The translations under genes were made by a program, and so were the position numbers. 64,000 nt of DNA, taken from assembly GCF_019443445.1 (NCBI RefSeq), contig NZ_CP080378.1, positions 4,960,001 to 5,024,000 of the forward strand. The letters run 5' to 3'. Of the stretch, positions 53,619 through 61,700 are shown piece by piece (position 1 is the stretch's first letter; every line of letters begins with the position of its first letter). The notes under the pieces are model-generated. The model saw only the letters and a list, made by a program, of their open reading frames with translations. It ran no database searches and was not told where the DNA came from. Source of the stretch: Massilia sp. PAMC28688. Its GTDB lineage: Bacteria > Pseudomonadota > Gammaproteobacteria > Burkholderiales > Burkholderiaceae_D.

Positions 53619-54356
53619 ATGAAACGCAGCCTTACACTAGCAGCAGCACTGACCCTCGGCGCGGCCGCCTTCATGCCGTTGCCGTCGCTGGCCCAAACTG
53701 GCGTTGGCATCACCATCAATTCGGCGCCACCGACCCCACGCTACGAAAGTATTCCAGCACCGCGCGCGGGCTATGTATGGGCGCCGGGCTACTGGAACTG
53801 GAACGGCAATCGCCACGTATGGGTCGCAGGGCATTGGGAAGTAGCGCGCCGTGGTTATGAATACCAGCGTTCCGAATGGGTGCGTGACAATGACCGCTGG
53901 CGCCTGGACCGGGGCGGGTGGTACCAGGTGCCGGACCGGGACGATGACAGCGTCGGCATCGCACCGCCACGGCCGCGCTACGAGCGTGTGCCCCGGGCGC
54001 GTCCCGGCTACGTCTGGGTGCCGGGTTACTGGAACTGGCGCGCCAATCGCCACGAGTGGATTCGCGGCAGCTGGAAGCGTGAACGTCCAGGCTACATGTA
54101 TGAGGCACCGCGCTGGGTGGAGAACAACGGCCGCTGGCATCTGGAAGAAGGCAGCTGGGTGCGCATGCGTGACCGCGACCGCGACGGCATACCCGACCGG
54201 CTGGAACGCCGGGACCTGGACCGGGACGGCGTGCCGGACATGCGTGACCGCGACCGCGATAACGACGGCATCAGAAACCGCAGCGATGCTGACCGCGATG
54301 GCGACGGCGTGCGCAACGAGAACGACCGCTATCCTGACGATTCGCGACGCGATTAA
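53619..54356 (+). CDS. YXWGXW-repeat protein with acidic DxDxDG tail
   Basis: 245-residue exported protein. Signal peptide (MKRSLTLAAALTLGAAAFMP). Two matching blocks follow, PRAGYVWAPGYWNWNGNRHV WVAGHW and RARPGYVWVPGYWNWRANRH EWIRGSW, i.e. YXWGXW-type repeats of unknown role common in proteobacterial envelopes. The C-terminal 60 residues change to DRDRDGIPDRLERRDLDRDG VPDMRD and DRDGDGVRNENDRYPDD, thrombospondin type-3-like Ca2+-binding repeats. AAGGGAGAATCGAT sets the start and a terminator follows. Confidence 0.88.
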   Translation: MKRSLTLAAALTLGAAAFMPLPSLAQTGVGITINSAPPTPRYESIPAPRAGYVWAPGYWNWNGNRHVWVAGHWEVARRGYEYQRSEWVRDNDRWRLDRGGWYQVPDRDDDSVGIAPPRPRYERVPRARPGYVWVPGYWNWRANRHEWIRGSWKRERPGYMYEAPRWVENNGRWHLEEGSWVRMRDRDRDGIPDRLERRDLDRDGVPDMRDRDRDNDGIRNRSDADRDGDGVRNENDRYPDDSRRD

Positions 54357-54376
54357 TCCGGCCGTGCAAGGCAAAG

Positions 54377-54408
54377 GCGTCACCGCGGTCCGGGTGGCGC
54401 TTTTTTTT
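54377..54408 (+). terminator. rho-independent terminator
   Basis: Stem GCGTCACC / GGTGGCGC (one G-T pair), loop GCGGTCCG, then eight T. Ends the YXWGXW transcript just before the RNase H gene. Confidence 0.88.
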
Positions 54409-54424
54409 CGGGTATGCTTTTGCC

Positions 54425-55105
54425 ATGATCGACCCCACCGACCTCTGTTTACTCGCTTTCAAGGCCGAACGCGCGGCCAGCCGCAAGCTCGCCCGGCAAA
54501 CCGGCATGAGCATGGAAGACGCGTTGCGGGTTACGCTCGACAAGGTCGCAGCACCGTGCGGCATCGATTCACTGTTGGCGACGCGCCGCGCAACGCAAGC
54601 ACGCGAGCAGCAGCGCCTGAAGGAACGGCAGGACCGCCTGGCCCTTGCGCGCCTGTCACGCTCCTCGCGCCACCACGACACGACCAGCACTTGGCAAGGC
54701 TGGTTTGACGGCTCCGCCCACCCCAACCCCGGCCGCTGCGCGATAGGGGCGCTGCTTGTGGGACCGGCCGGCGAACGGATGGAAATCTCGCAAGCGGCAG
54801 GCCATGGCAATAGCAGCGAAGCGGAGTACCGGGCCCTGGTGGTCGTGCTGGAGGCTGCTGTGGCGGCCGGTGCGCATAACCTGGCCTTGTATGGCGACAG
54901 CCGGGTTGTCATCGACGATGTGAACGGCACTGACGCCAGCGCGGCGCCGTCGCTGCGCGCGCTGCGCCTTGCGGCACGCGACCTGATTGGCCGGATCGAC
55001 GGCGCCACAGTGCGCTGGCTGCCGCGCCACAAGAACACCGAAGCCGACGCCTTGTCGCAACGAGGCATGGCCGAATGGGTGGGCGCCGCATGCACCGGTG
55101 CGTGA
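54425..55105 (+). CDS. RNase HI-like protein
   Basis: 226 residues. The N-terminal 85 are helical and basic (QAREQQRLKERQDRLALARL). The C-terminal RNase H fold has the four acidic catalytic positions: WFDGSAHPNPG, SSEAEYRALVVVLE, ALYGDSRVVIDDV and KNTEADALSQRG. It resembles the short ribonuclease HI family with an N-terminal extension rather than housekeeping RnhA. Expected to cleave RNA in RNA-DNA hybrids; in vivo role unknown. Start ATG at 54425. Confidence 0.85.
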   Translation: MIDPTDLCLLAFKAERAASRKLARQTGMSMEDALRVTLDKVAAPCGIDSLLATRRATQAREQQRLKERQDRLALARLSRSSRHHDTTSTWQGWFDGSAHPNPGRCAIGALLVGPAGERMEISQAAGHGNSSEAEYRALVVVLEAAVAAGAHNLALYGDSRVVIDDVNGTDASAAPSLRALRLAARDLIGRIDGATVRWLPRHKNTEADALSQRGMAEWVGAACTGA

Positions 55106-55153
55106 TGCGTTAAGATAGCCGTCCGTCTACCCTGCCCCATCGGGCCGTACACC

Positions 55154-56389
55154 ATGAGCAGCGTTCCCGCCGCAGCGCCGGCGCAAGCCGGCAATCTCAA
55201 CTTCGTCCTGGTTTGCATTTTCCTGGACATGCTGGGCGTCGGCCTGATCGTGCCTGTCATGCCCGTGCTGGTGGGCGCATATGTATCCTCGCGCGATGAA
55301 CAGGCATTATGGTTCGGGATCATCGCGGCCGTGTTTGGGCTGCTGCAGTTCATCTTCATGCCAATGCTCGGTGCCATCAGCGACCGCGTGGGACGGCGTC
55401 CCGTGCTGCTCTACTCCATGGCAGGCATGTTCCTCAACTTCGCCATGACGGCATGGGCTCCCAGCCTTGTCTTTATTATTCTCGCGCGCGCCATCGGCGG
55501 CATATCCTCGGCCAGCATGTCCGTGGCCTCCGCCTACGCGGCCGACATCTCCACCCAGGAAAACCGCTCAAAGACCTTTGGCAAGGTCGGCGCTGCATTT
55601 GGCCTGGGCTTTATCTGCGGCCCCATGCTCGGTGGCCTGCTGGGTGAACAAGACCTCAAGCTGCCGTTCATCGTCGCCGCCGTCCTGTCTGCCATTAATC
55701 TCGTTTATGGCTGGCTGTACGTGCCGGAATCACTGCCGGCCGCGCGCCGCCAGCCCTTTGCATTTGTGCGCATCAATCCTTTCGCAGCGCTGATCCGCCT
55801 GGCCCAGCGTGCCGAGATCAGGCCCCTGGTCATCGTGTTCACGCTGGCCACGCTGGCCCAGGTAATGCTGCAGACGACCTGGGTGCTGTATACAACCTTC
55901 CGCTTCAACTGGAGCACGCTCGATAACGGTATCGCCCTGTTTTGCGTCGGACTGGCCGCATCGGTGGTGCAGGCCGGGCTGCTCGCGCCTTTGATCAGGC
56001 ATTTCGGCGAGCCGCGCCTGGCCATCCTGGGACTGGCATCCGGCGCCATTACCTATACCCTCTACGGCCTGGCCACCCAGGGGTGGATGATGTACGTCTT
56101 CATCCTGTGCAACCTGTTGGCCTTTACTGTCGGTCCGGCACTGCAAGGGATGATTTCAAAATCCACCGCGCCCGAGGAACAAGGCGAGGTAATGGGTTCG
56201 CTGCAGTCCATCACCAGCATCGGGCTGGTGGTCATGACACTGCTCGGCACCAGCATCCTTGCGCGGGTGAGCCACTACCCGGCCACCGACTGGCGCATCG
56301 GCACCACCTTCTTCCTGTGCGCGGCGATGCAGGCCGTGGCGATCGTGGTCGCGGCCCGCTACTTCCGGACGCACCACGTCAAGATATAA
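55154..56389 (+). CDS. TetA-type MFS drug:H+ antiporter
   Basis: 411 residues, twelve helices. Motif A between helices 2 and 3, GAISDRVGRRPVLLYSMAG, and the helix-5 ARAIGGISSASMSVASAYAA DISTQENRSKTFG region are typical of the DHA1/TetA (TCR) subfamily. Probable drug or metabolite efflux; resistance phenotype cannot be inferred. It converges on the TonB-dependent receptor gene with 6 nt between stops. Confidence 0.88.
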   Translation: MSSVPAAAPAQAGNLNFVLVCIFLDMLGVGLIVPVMPVLVGAYVSSRDEQALWFGIIAAVFGLLQFIFMPMLGAISDRVGRRPVLLYSMAGMFLNFAMTAWAPSLVFIILARAIGGISSASMSVASAYAADISTQENRSKTFGKVGAAFGLGFICGPMLGGLLGEQDLKLPFIVAAVLSAINLVYGWLYVPESLPAARRQPFAFVRINPFAALIRLAQRAEIRPLVIVFTLATLAQVMLQTTWVLYTTFRFNWSTLDNGIALFCVGLAASVVQAGLLAPLIRHFGEPRLAILGLASGAITYTLYGLATQGWMMYVFILCNLLAFTVGPALQGMISKSTAPEEQGEVMGSLQSITSIGLVVMTLLGTSILARVSHYPATDWRIGTTFFLCAAMQAVAIVVAARYFRTHHVKI

Positions 56390-56395
56390 TCGACT

Positions 56396-58582
56396 TCAGA
56401 ATTTGAGTTCCCAAGTCGCGCGCAGCACTGCCGGCTGGGGCGAGGCCGTGCGACGCTTTTGCAAGCCTGAACCATCGCTGAAAATACTCTCGTTGATGAA
56501 GTCCTGCCCCAGCACATTGACGAGCGCTACGCGCACCTGGTTTTTCGCGTCGACCTTCCACAGGCCGTACATTTCCAGGTCGCGCCGCACTGACGTGAAT
56601 ACCGCCTGATTCTCAGCCACCTGCACAAAGCCGCCGGTGCGCAGCGAGTAGCTGGCACCTGTAGTGAGGCGGCCGGCCTTGTAATCGGCACCGATGGTTC
56701 CGGAGAACGGCGTCTGCTGGTCAAGGCGGCTGTATGGTCCAGGCACGTCGTCAACGGATGACCAGTTGCGGCTCAAGTTTGCGCGCAGGTCGATGGCAGG
56801 CGCTGTCGGCACCAGCAGCTTGACCGGGAATTTGGCTTCAAATTCCACGCCATAGGCTCTGGCGCTGCCGCTGTTGGACGGCATCGATACATAAATGCCG
56901 TCGTCGCCCAGGCGGGTCACGTTGCGCGTCGAATCGGTCAGGCGCCGCGCATATGCGCTGATCGACACCAGGGCACCCTTGTCCATGAAATGCTCGTAAG
57001 CGATATCCAGTCCGGTAGCCAGTTCCGGACGCAGGTTCGGGTTACCGATGAAGTCCGGTTCAGTCGAACTGTTATTGGCCGACGCAAAGCGGCGCGGGAT
57101 CAAGCTTTGCGTATTGGGCGCCTTGTAGCTTCGGTTCACGCCAAGGCGCACCTGGTCACCCTTGGTATTGGGGAGCTTGTACAGCACATTGAGCGTCGGG
57201 CTGAACACTTCGCTGCTGGTTTTGCTGTCCTCGAAGTCGTTGCCGGAGACTTTGGTCGACACGCTCTCCCAGCGCACGCCCAGGTACACCGACAGGCGCG
57301 GCGTGACGTTCCACTCGTCCTGCACGAACGCATTCAGGCGCGTCACGTCGCCGGTGTACTCCTCGTCGCGGTTATCGGGGCGCAGTCCGGGTAGCTGGCC
57401 GGACCCGGGCGGCGGCACGTACCAGACACTGTCACGCTGCAGGCGGGCGTCGTCGCGCGTATTGAACCCCACGTCCCAGCCCATGGACAGGGCATGGCCT
57501 TCGAAGATCGGAGTCGAATATTTGCCAGTCGTGTTGTAGCCACGATCTGTGCCGCGCGACTTCACGTAGCTGTCAAGGCGCACGTCGCCGTCGCGCGCGG
57601 TGTAACCGTCGCGGTAGGAGTCGTTGCGCAGTGCGCCAATCAGTCCACCGACCTTGACGTCAAGCTTGGCGCCACCCTTGATTTTCTTGACCCAGTTCAG
57701 ATCCGTGCGGAAGAACAGGTTCTCATTCGTCATATCCCACTCAAGGTAGGGATAACGGCCCGGCCCGCCCACCACCGGCGTGACCGTGGTTTGCGAGTCG
57801 CGCGCAAAGCGGCCGAAATTGATAAAGGACTGCGACGTCAGCGTGTCGCCATTATCGAACGACCAGTTCAGGCGCGGGCCGATATTGACGCCATCGAAGC
57901 GTCCGTTTTCTCGGAACGCCGTGTTACGAAGCAGGATCACATTGCCTGCGTTGTCGGTGCTTTCTTCGGTCGAAGGCGTGTCGCGGGTGAAGAAGTTATG
58001 CACGCCGTTGACCGACAGCGAATACGACAGCTTGCCCTTACGGTCCGACATCTGCAGGTTATAGGTCGGCGTAAAGGAGCCATCACCGCCGCCAAGACTC
58101 ACTTTCAATTCGCGCTGGGCCGCCTTGATCGCCTTCTTCAGAACGATGTTGATGGTGCCGGCGATGGCTTGCGACGAAAACTCGGCATTGCCGCCCCTGA
58201 TCAGCTCAATGCGTTCGATCGAGTCAGGTGCCAGCGACTCCATCGAAAAGCCAGCTGGCGCGCGTTCGCCATTGAGCAGAACCTGCGTGTATCCATTCCC
58301 AAGGCCACGCATGCGTACTTCGCCGCCGCGCCCGGAGGCACCGGTGACGGTCACGCCTGGCAGGCGCTTGAGCACATCGAGGACATTGGTATCGCCATAC
58401 TTCACGATCTCGTCGCGATTGACGACAATGCGCGACGCAGTGTCATCGCGCCGGGCGTCATACGAATCGGCCGCACCCTTGACCTCCACCTGCTGGATTG
58501 GCGTTTGCTGGGCATGGGCCGCGAGCGCCGACGACAGGGCCGCGGCAAAAAGAGAAAGATGAAAGTGAGAGCGCGAAAGCAT
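56396..58582 (-). CDS. TonB-dependent outer-membrane receptor
   Basis: 728 residues. Signal peptide (LSLFAAALSSALAAHA), plug domain (KRLPGVTVTGASGRGGEVRM RGLG, QVLLNGERAPAG, IERIELIRGGNAEFSSQAIA GTINIVLK) and a 22-strand-type barrel ending in ATWELKF with terminal Phe. Resembles receptors of the OMF/siderophore class; ligand unknown. Start at 58582 follows AGGAATAAC. Several lines in the barrel (VNRSYKAPNTQSLIPRRFAS) fit the FepA/BtuB-type layout. No TonB, ABC or regulator gene is adjacent. Confidence 0.9.
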   Translation of the reverse strand: MLSRSHFHLSLFAAALSSALAAHAQQTPIQQVEVKGAADSYDARRDDTASRIVVNRDEIVKYGDTNVLDVLKRLPGVTVTGASGRGGEVRMRGLGNGYTQVLLNGERAPAGFSMESLAPDSIERIELIRGGNAEFSSQAIAGTINIVLKKAIKAAQRELKVSLGGGDGSFTPTYNLQMSDRKGKLSYSLSVNGVHNFFTRDTPSTEESTDNAGNVILLRNTAFRENGRFDGVNIGPRLNWSFDNGDTLTSQSFINFGRFARDSQTTVTPVVGGPGRYPYLEWDMTNENLFFRTDLNWVKKIKGGAKLDVKVGGLIGALRNDSYRDGYTARDGDVRLDSYVKSRGTDRGYNTTGKYSTPIFEGHALSMGWDVGFNTRDDARLQRDSVWYVPPPGSGQLPGLRPDNRDEEYTGDVTRLNAFVQDEWNVTPRLSVYLGVRWESVSTKVSGNDFEDSKTSSEVFSPTLNVLYKLPNTKGDQVRLGVNRSYKAPNTQSLIPRRFASANNSSTEPDFIGNPNLRPELATGLDIAYEHFMDKGALVSISAYARRLTDSTRNVTRLGDDGIYVSMPSNSGSARAYGVEFEAKFPVKLLVPTAPAIDLRANLSRNWSSVDDVPGPYSRLDQQTPFSGTIGADYKAGRLTTGASYSLRTGGFVQVAENQAVFTSVRRDLEMYGLWKVDAKNQVRVALVNVLGQDFINESIFSDGSGLQKRRTASPQPAVLRATWELKF

Positions 58583-58736
58583 GTTATTCCTGGTGCATGA
58601 TAGGTCGAGGTCGCATTGTCCAGTAAAACACCCGCCAGGTAACGTCTGCCAACATTTATTTTTGATATGCATGTTTTTGCTGGAACTTTACGTTCATTTC
58701 GCGGCAATACTCCATCAGCTGGAAATTTCCTCACTT

Positions 58737-58901
58737 CAGGGTCAGACCACTTATCCTGCAAAATGCAACTATTTCCCTATCGTGTCTCGACTACCAAACT
58801 TTATTAGAAAGTAGACATACCCCACTTCTCACTATCACGGGACGCGGTCGCAACAAGTGCTCACGAGCATTGCTTTTACCCGTTATAAGTGGTCTGACCA
58901 C
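58737..58901. repeat. inverted-repeat unit B1 (GGTCAGACC family)
   Basis: AATTTCCT-N5-CAGGGTCAGACCACTT (58724-58752) at the left and AAGTGGTCTGACCAC at 58887-58901 on the right, cores 151 nt apart. In the gene-free stretch behind the TonB receptor start. Confidence 0.75.
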
Positions 58902-58977
58902 GATGGTAAAGAGTGCACCGCGGATACCAACGTGGCATCGGAAAGCGCAAATTTGTCAGGCGGCCATTGCCAAGAAC

Positions 58978-59142
58978 CAGGGTCAGACCACTTTCGGGAC
59001 GATTTGAAATTATTTCCCTCTCCTTGTGCGAAAGCCGACTTTTGCTCGGTGCAGAGTCGACGACACTGCGCAAACCATCGGCGCAACACTCGACAGATGC
59101 TTTAATCCATTTCTTTTGGCGCGAGTTAGTGGTCTGACCCTG
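58978..59142. repeat. inverted-repeat unit B2 (GGTCAGACC family)
   Basis: CAGGGTCAGACCACTT at 58978-58993 and AGTGGTCTGACCCTG at 59128-59142, cores 150 nt apart. The AATTTCCT box upstream is degenerate here (CATTGCCA). Confidence 0.75.
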
Positions 59143-59223
59143 GCTTAAGGAAACGGTATTGGCGATGGGAATGGCAGGGTGCTGCGGGACGGGAAACTGT
59201 GGTGGCGGGAGGTAACTGGCCGC

Positions 59224-59229
59224 TATAAT
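59224..59229 (+). promoter_or_regulatory. -10 box candidate for psd
   Basis: TATAAT in CGCTATAATGGG, 31 nt before the GTG start. Same context as the -10 box of the MBL gene. No clear -35. Confidence 0.5.
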
Positions 59230-59259
59230 GGGAAATCGTGTCTCTTACAGGCTCCTATC

Positions 59260-60108
59260 GTGTCGCGCATTAAAGTCTTTCCGCAGTATCTGCTCCCGAA
59301 GCAGGGCCTTACCCGCCTGGCCGGCCGCGTAGCCGGCGCCAAGGGCGGCTCGTATACCACCACCCTGATCCGCTGGTTCGTGCAGCAGTATGGTGTCAAC
59401 ATGGAAGAGGCGGCGAATCCCGACATCGCCAGCTATGCCAGTTTTAATGACTTTTTCACGCGTCCCCTGCGCGCCGGTGCCCGCCCCATCGCGCAGGCAG
59501 ACTTTGTCTCGCCCGTCGATGGCGCAATCAGCCAGCTTGGCGAGATCAAGGATCATCAGATCTTCCAGGCCAAAGGTCATGAATTCACCACCACGGCACT
59601 GGTAGGCGGCGATTCCCAGCTGGCGTCGCAGTTCCAGCACGGCAGCTTCGCCAATCTGTACCTCAGCCCCAAGGATTACCATCGACTCCATATGCCGTGC
59701 GATGGCCGCCTGACGCGCATGATTTACGTGCCCGGTGCCCTGTTCTCGGTCAATCCGACCACCGCACGCGGTATCCCCGGCCTCTTTGCGCGCAATGAAC
59801 GGGTGGTGTGCGTGTTCGAGTCGCCCGAACATGGCACTTTCGTCTCGGTGCTGGTGGGCGCTACCATCGTTGGCAGCATGGCCACCGTGTGGCATGGCCT
59901 GGTCAACCCGCCCCGCCCCGGCGAGATGCGCGAATGGCGTTACGACGATCAGAACATCGTCATCAAGAAAGGCGAGGAAATGGGCCGTTTCCTGCTCGGC
60001 TCAACCATCGTGATGCTGTTCAAGAAGGATACCATCCGCTTTAATCCGCAGTGGCAGGCTGAGCGCCCGGTGCGCCTGGGCGAGGTGATGGGAGAGCGCC
60101 CGCGATGA
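59260..60108 (+). CDS. psd: phosphatidylserine decarboxylase proenzyme
   Basis: 282 residues. Makes phosphatidylethanolamine from phosphatidylserine at the inner membrane with a pyruvoyl cofactor formed by self-cleavage at Ser248 of LLGSTIVMLF (LGST motif). Also seen: FNDFFTRPLRAGARPI, VSPVDGAISQ, YLSPKDYHRLHMPCDG and SVNPTTARGIPGLFARNERV. The start is GTG at 59260, giving SRIKVFPQYLLPKQ as in relatives; the longer frame from 59179 adds sequence not found in the family. Its stop overlaps the C13 peptidase start as ATGA. Confidence 0.95.
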   Translation: MSRIKVFPQYLLPKQGLTRLAGRVAGAKGGSYTTTLIRWFVQQYGVNMEEAANPDIASYASFNDFFTRPLRAGARPIAQADFVSPVDGAISQLGEIKDHQIFQAKGHEFTTTALVGGDSQLASQFQHGSFANLYLSPKDYHRLHMPCDGRLTRMIYVPGALFSVNPTTARGIPGLFARNERVVCVFESPEHGTFVSVLVGATIVGSMATVWHGLVNPPRPGEMREWRYDDQNIVIKKGEEMGRFLLGSTIVMLFKKDTIRFNPQWQAERPVRLGEVMGERPR

Positions 60109-61553
60109 TCGATGACGGCGCAGTGCCCGATCCAGTGCTGTCCGCGCCGGCGCCTGCGGTGCCCCATCCTTCGCTCGCGCGCGTTGCGGCCCAGGGCGTG
60201 CGCGCGGCGTTTTTGCTGCCGCTGCGCTGGAACGGCGTCGCGGCCAGCCCTGTCATTCTGGCCGTCCTGCTCATTGCCCAGCTGGCGGCCAGCATCGGCA
60301 TGTCGCGCGTGTATTTCGACACGGATGCGACCTTCAACTGGCGCGCCGTGTCGTCGGGCTGGGGCAGCACGCTGCTGGTCCTGTGGGCGTGCTACACGCT
60401 GCGCGAACAGCCGGACGCAGATGCGGCGCCAGCGCGCGCCCGCGGCGCTGCCGACATGTTCGCGGTGTACCTGGCCCAGTCGGTTTTCCTGTCACTTGCC
60501 ACCGGCGCCTTTTTCGCGGCGCTGATGCACGCGGACGTGGATGCGGAAAAGGTGCCCCAGTGGCTTCGCTGGGGTGTCTATCTGCTGCCGTTTGCATGGT
60601 CGACCGTGGCCACACTGGTTCTGCTGATACGCTCGGGAAGCCGTGATATCGGCAGCCGCGTGCAGGCGGTTTACGCGGTGCTGCTCGGCGTGGCGCTGTC
60701 GTACTTCGCGCCCTCCGCCTCCTTCTGGAGTGAAGCAGAAGCGGCCCAGGGCGACGCGCCGGAACCGGCACCGCTGCAGTTTGACCAGGAACTGGTGGAG
60801 CGGCAGGCCCCATTGCTGGCACAGCGCCTGTCAGCGCTGGCACCGCAGCGCCCTGGCGTCATCGATATGTACACCATCACGTTTGCGCCTTATGAGGGCG
60901 AGGAAGTGTTCCGGCGCGAGAGCCGGATGGTCAGCGAGGTGATGGCACAGCGCTTTGATGCGGCCGGACGCCAGCTGCAGCTTCTCAATCACGAGGACGA
61001 GCTCTCCAGCGCACCTTGGGCCACCCCGCTCAATCTGCGCCGTGCCATCGCCGGCCTGGCCCGGATCATGGACCGCAGCGAGGATGTCCTCTTCATTCAC
61101 CTGACCTCGCACGGCGCGGCAAACGGCCAGCTGGCGGCCAGTTTCTGGCCCCTTGACGTGGCGCCCCTGGTGCCGAAAGAGCTCAAACTGTGGCTTGACC
61201 AGGCCGGCATCCGCCACCGCGTGCTGTCGGTCTCGGCCTGCTACAGCGGCAGCTGGGTCGCGCCCCTGGCCGGGGACGACACACTCGTCATGACGGCCGC
61301 CGATGCCGACAATACCTCGTACGGCTGCGGCAAAAAGTCTGAGCTCACCTTCTTCGGGCGCGCGGTTTTTGATGAGCAGATCCGCACCGAGACGCTGTCG
61401 TTTGAACAAGCCCACGCGGCTGCGCGCAAGGTCATCGCCACGCGCGAAAAGGAGGCGGGCAAGGACGACGGCTATTCCAACCCCCAGATCAGGGTTGGCA
61501 GGAACATCGGCCCCTATCTGGCGCGCCTGCGCGAGCAGCTCGGCAGTAACTGA
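60105..61553 (+). CDS. membrane-anchored C13 (legumain-like) peptidase
   Basis: 482 residues. Residues 40-205 contain about five membrane helices (SPVILAVLLIAQLAASIGM, GVYLLPFAWSTVATLVLLI). The C-terminal domain from about 255 has a C13 fold with His336 in HLTSHG and Cys379 in SVSACYSGSW, the legumain/caspase-type dyad, and TAADADNTSYGCGKKSELTF. In this family cleavage after Asn/Asp is usual. Overlaps psd by four bases (ATGA), so co-translated with it. Substrate unknown. Confidence 0.85.
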   Translation: MIDDGAVPDPVLSAPAPAVPHPSLARVAAQGVRAAFLLPLRWNGVAASPVILAVLLIAQLAASIGMSRVYFDTDATFNWRAVSSGWGSTLLVLWACYTLREQPDADAAPARARGAADMFAVYLAQSVFLSLATGAFFAALMHADVDAEKVPQWLRWGVYLLPFAWSTVATLVLLIRSGSRDIGSRVQAVYAVLLGVALSYFAPSASFWSEAEAAQGDAPEPAPLQFDQELVERQAPLLAQRLSALAPQRPGVIDMYTITFAPYEGEEVFRRESRMVSEVMAQRFDAAGRQLQLLNHEDELSSAPWATPLNLRRAIAGLARIMDRSEDVLFIHLTSHGAANGQLAASFWPLDVAPLVPKELKLWLDQAGIRHRVLSVSACYSGSWVAPLAGDDTLVMTAADADNTSYGCGKKSELTFFGRAVFDEQIRTETLSFEQAHAAARKVIATREKEAGKDDGYSNPQIRVGRNIGPYLARLREQLGSN

Positions 61554-61571
61554 AAAAACACGCTTTTGTGG

Positions 61572-61607
61572 CGCCCGGCGACATGGATGACATGCGGCGG
61601 GCGTTTT
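61572..61607 (+). terminator. probable terminator after the C13 gene
   Basis: CGCCCG / CGGGCG stem with inner ATG/CAT pairing and four T after it. A long loop makes it weaker than the others here. Confidence 0.55.
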
Positions 61608-61700
61608 CGTTTGACGCGCGGCCGTGCGCCATTGATACTTATAATATTGCCTCACTCCAATATCACCATTGTCTGTCCATCATCACAAAGGCCGGCCCAT

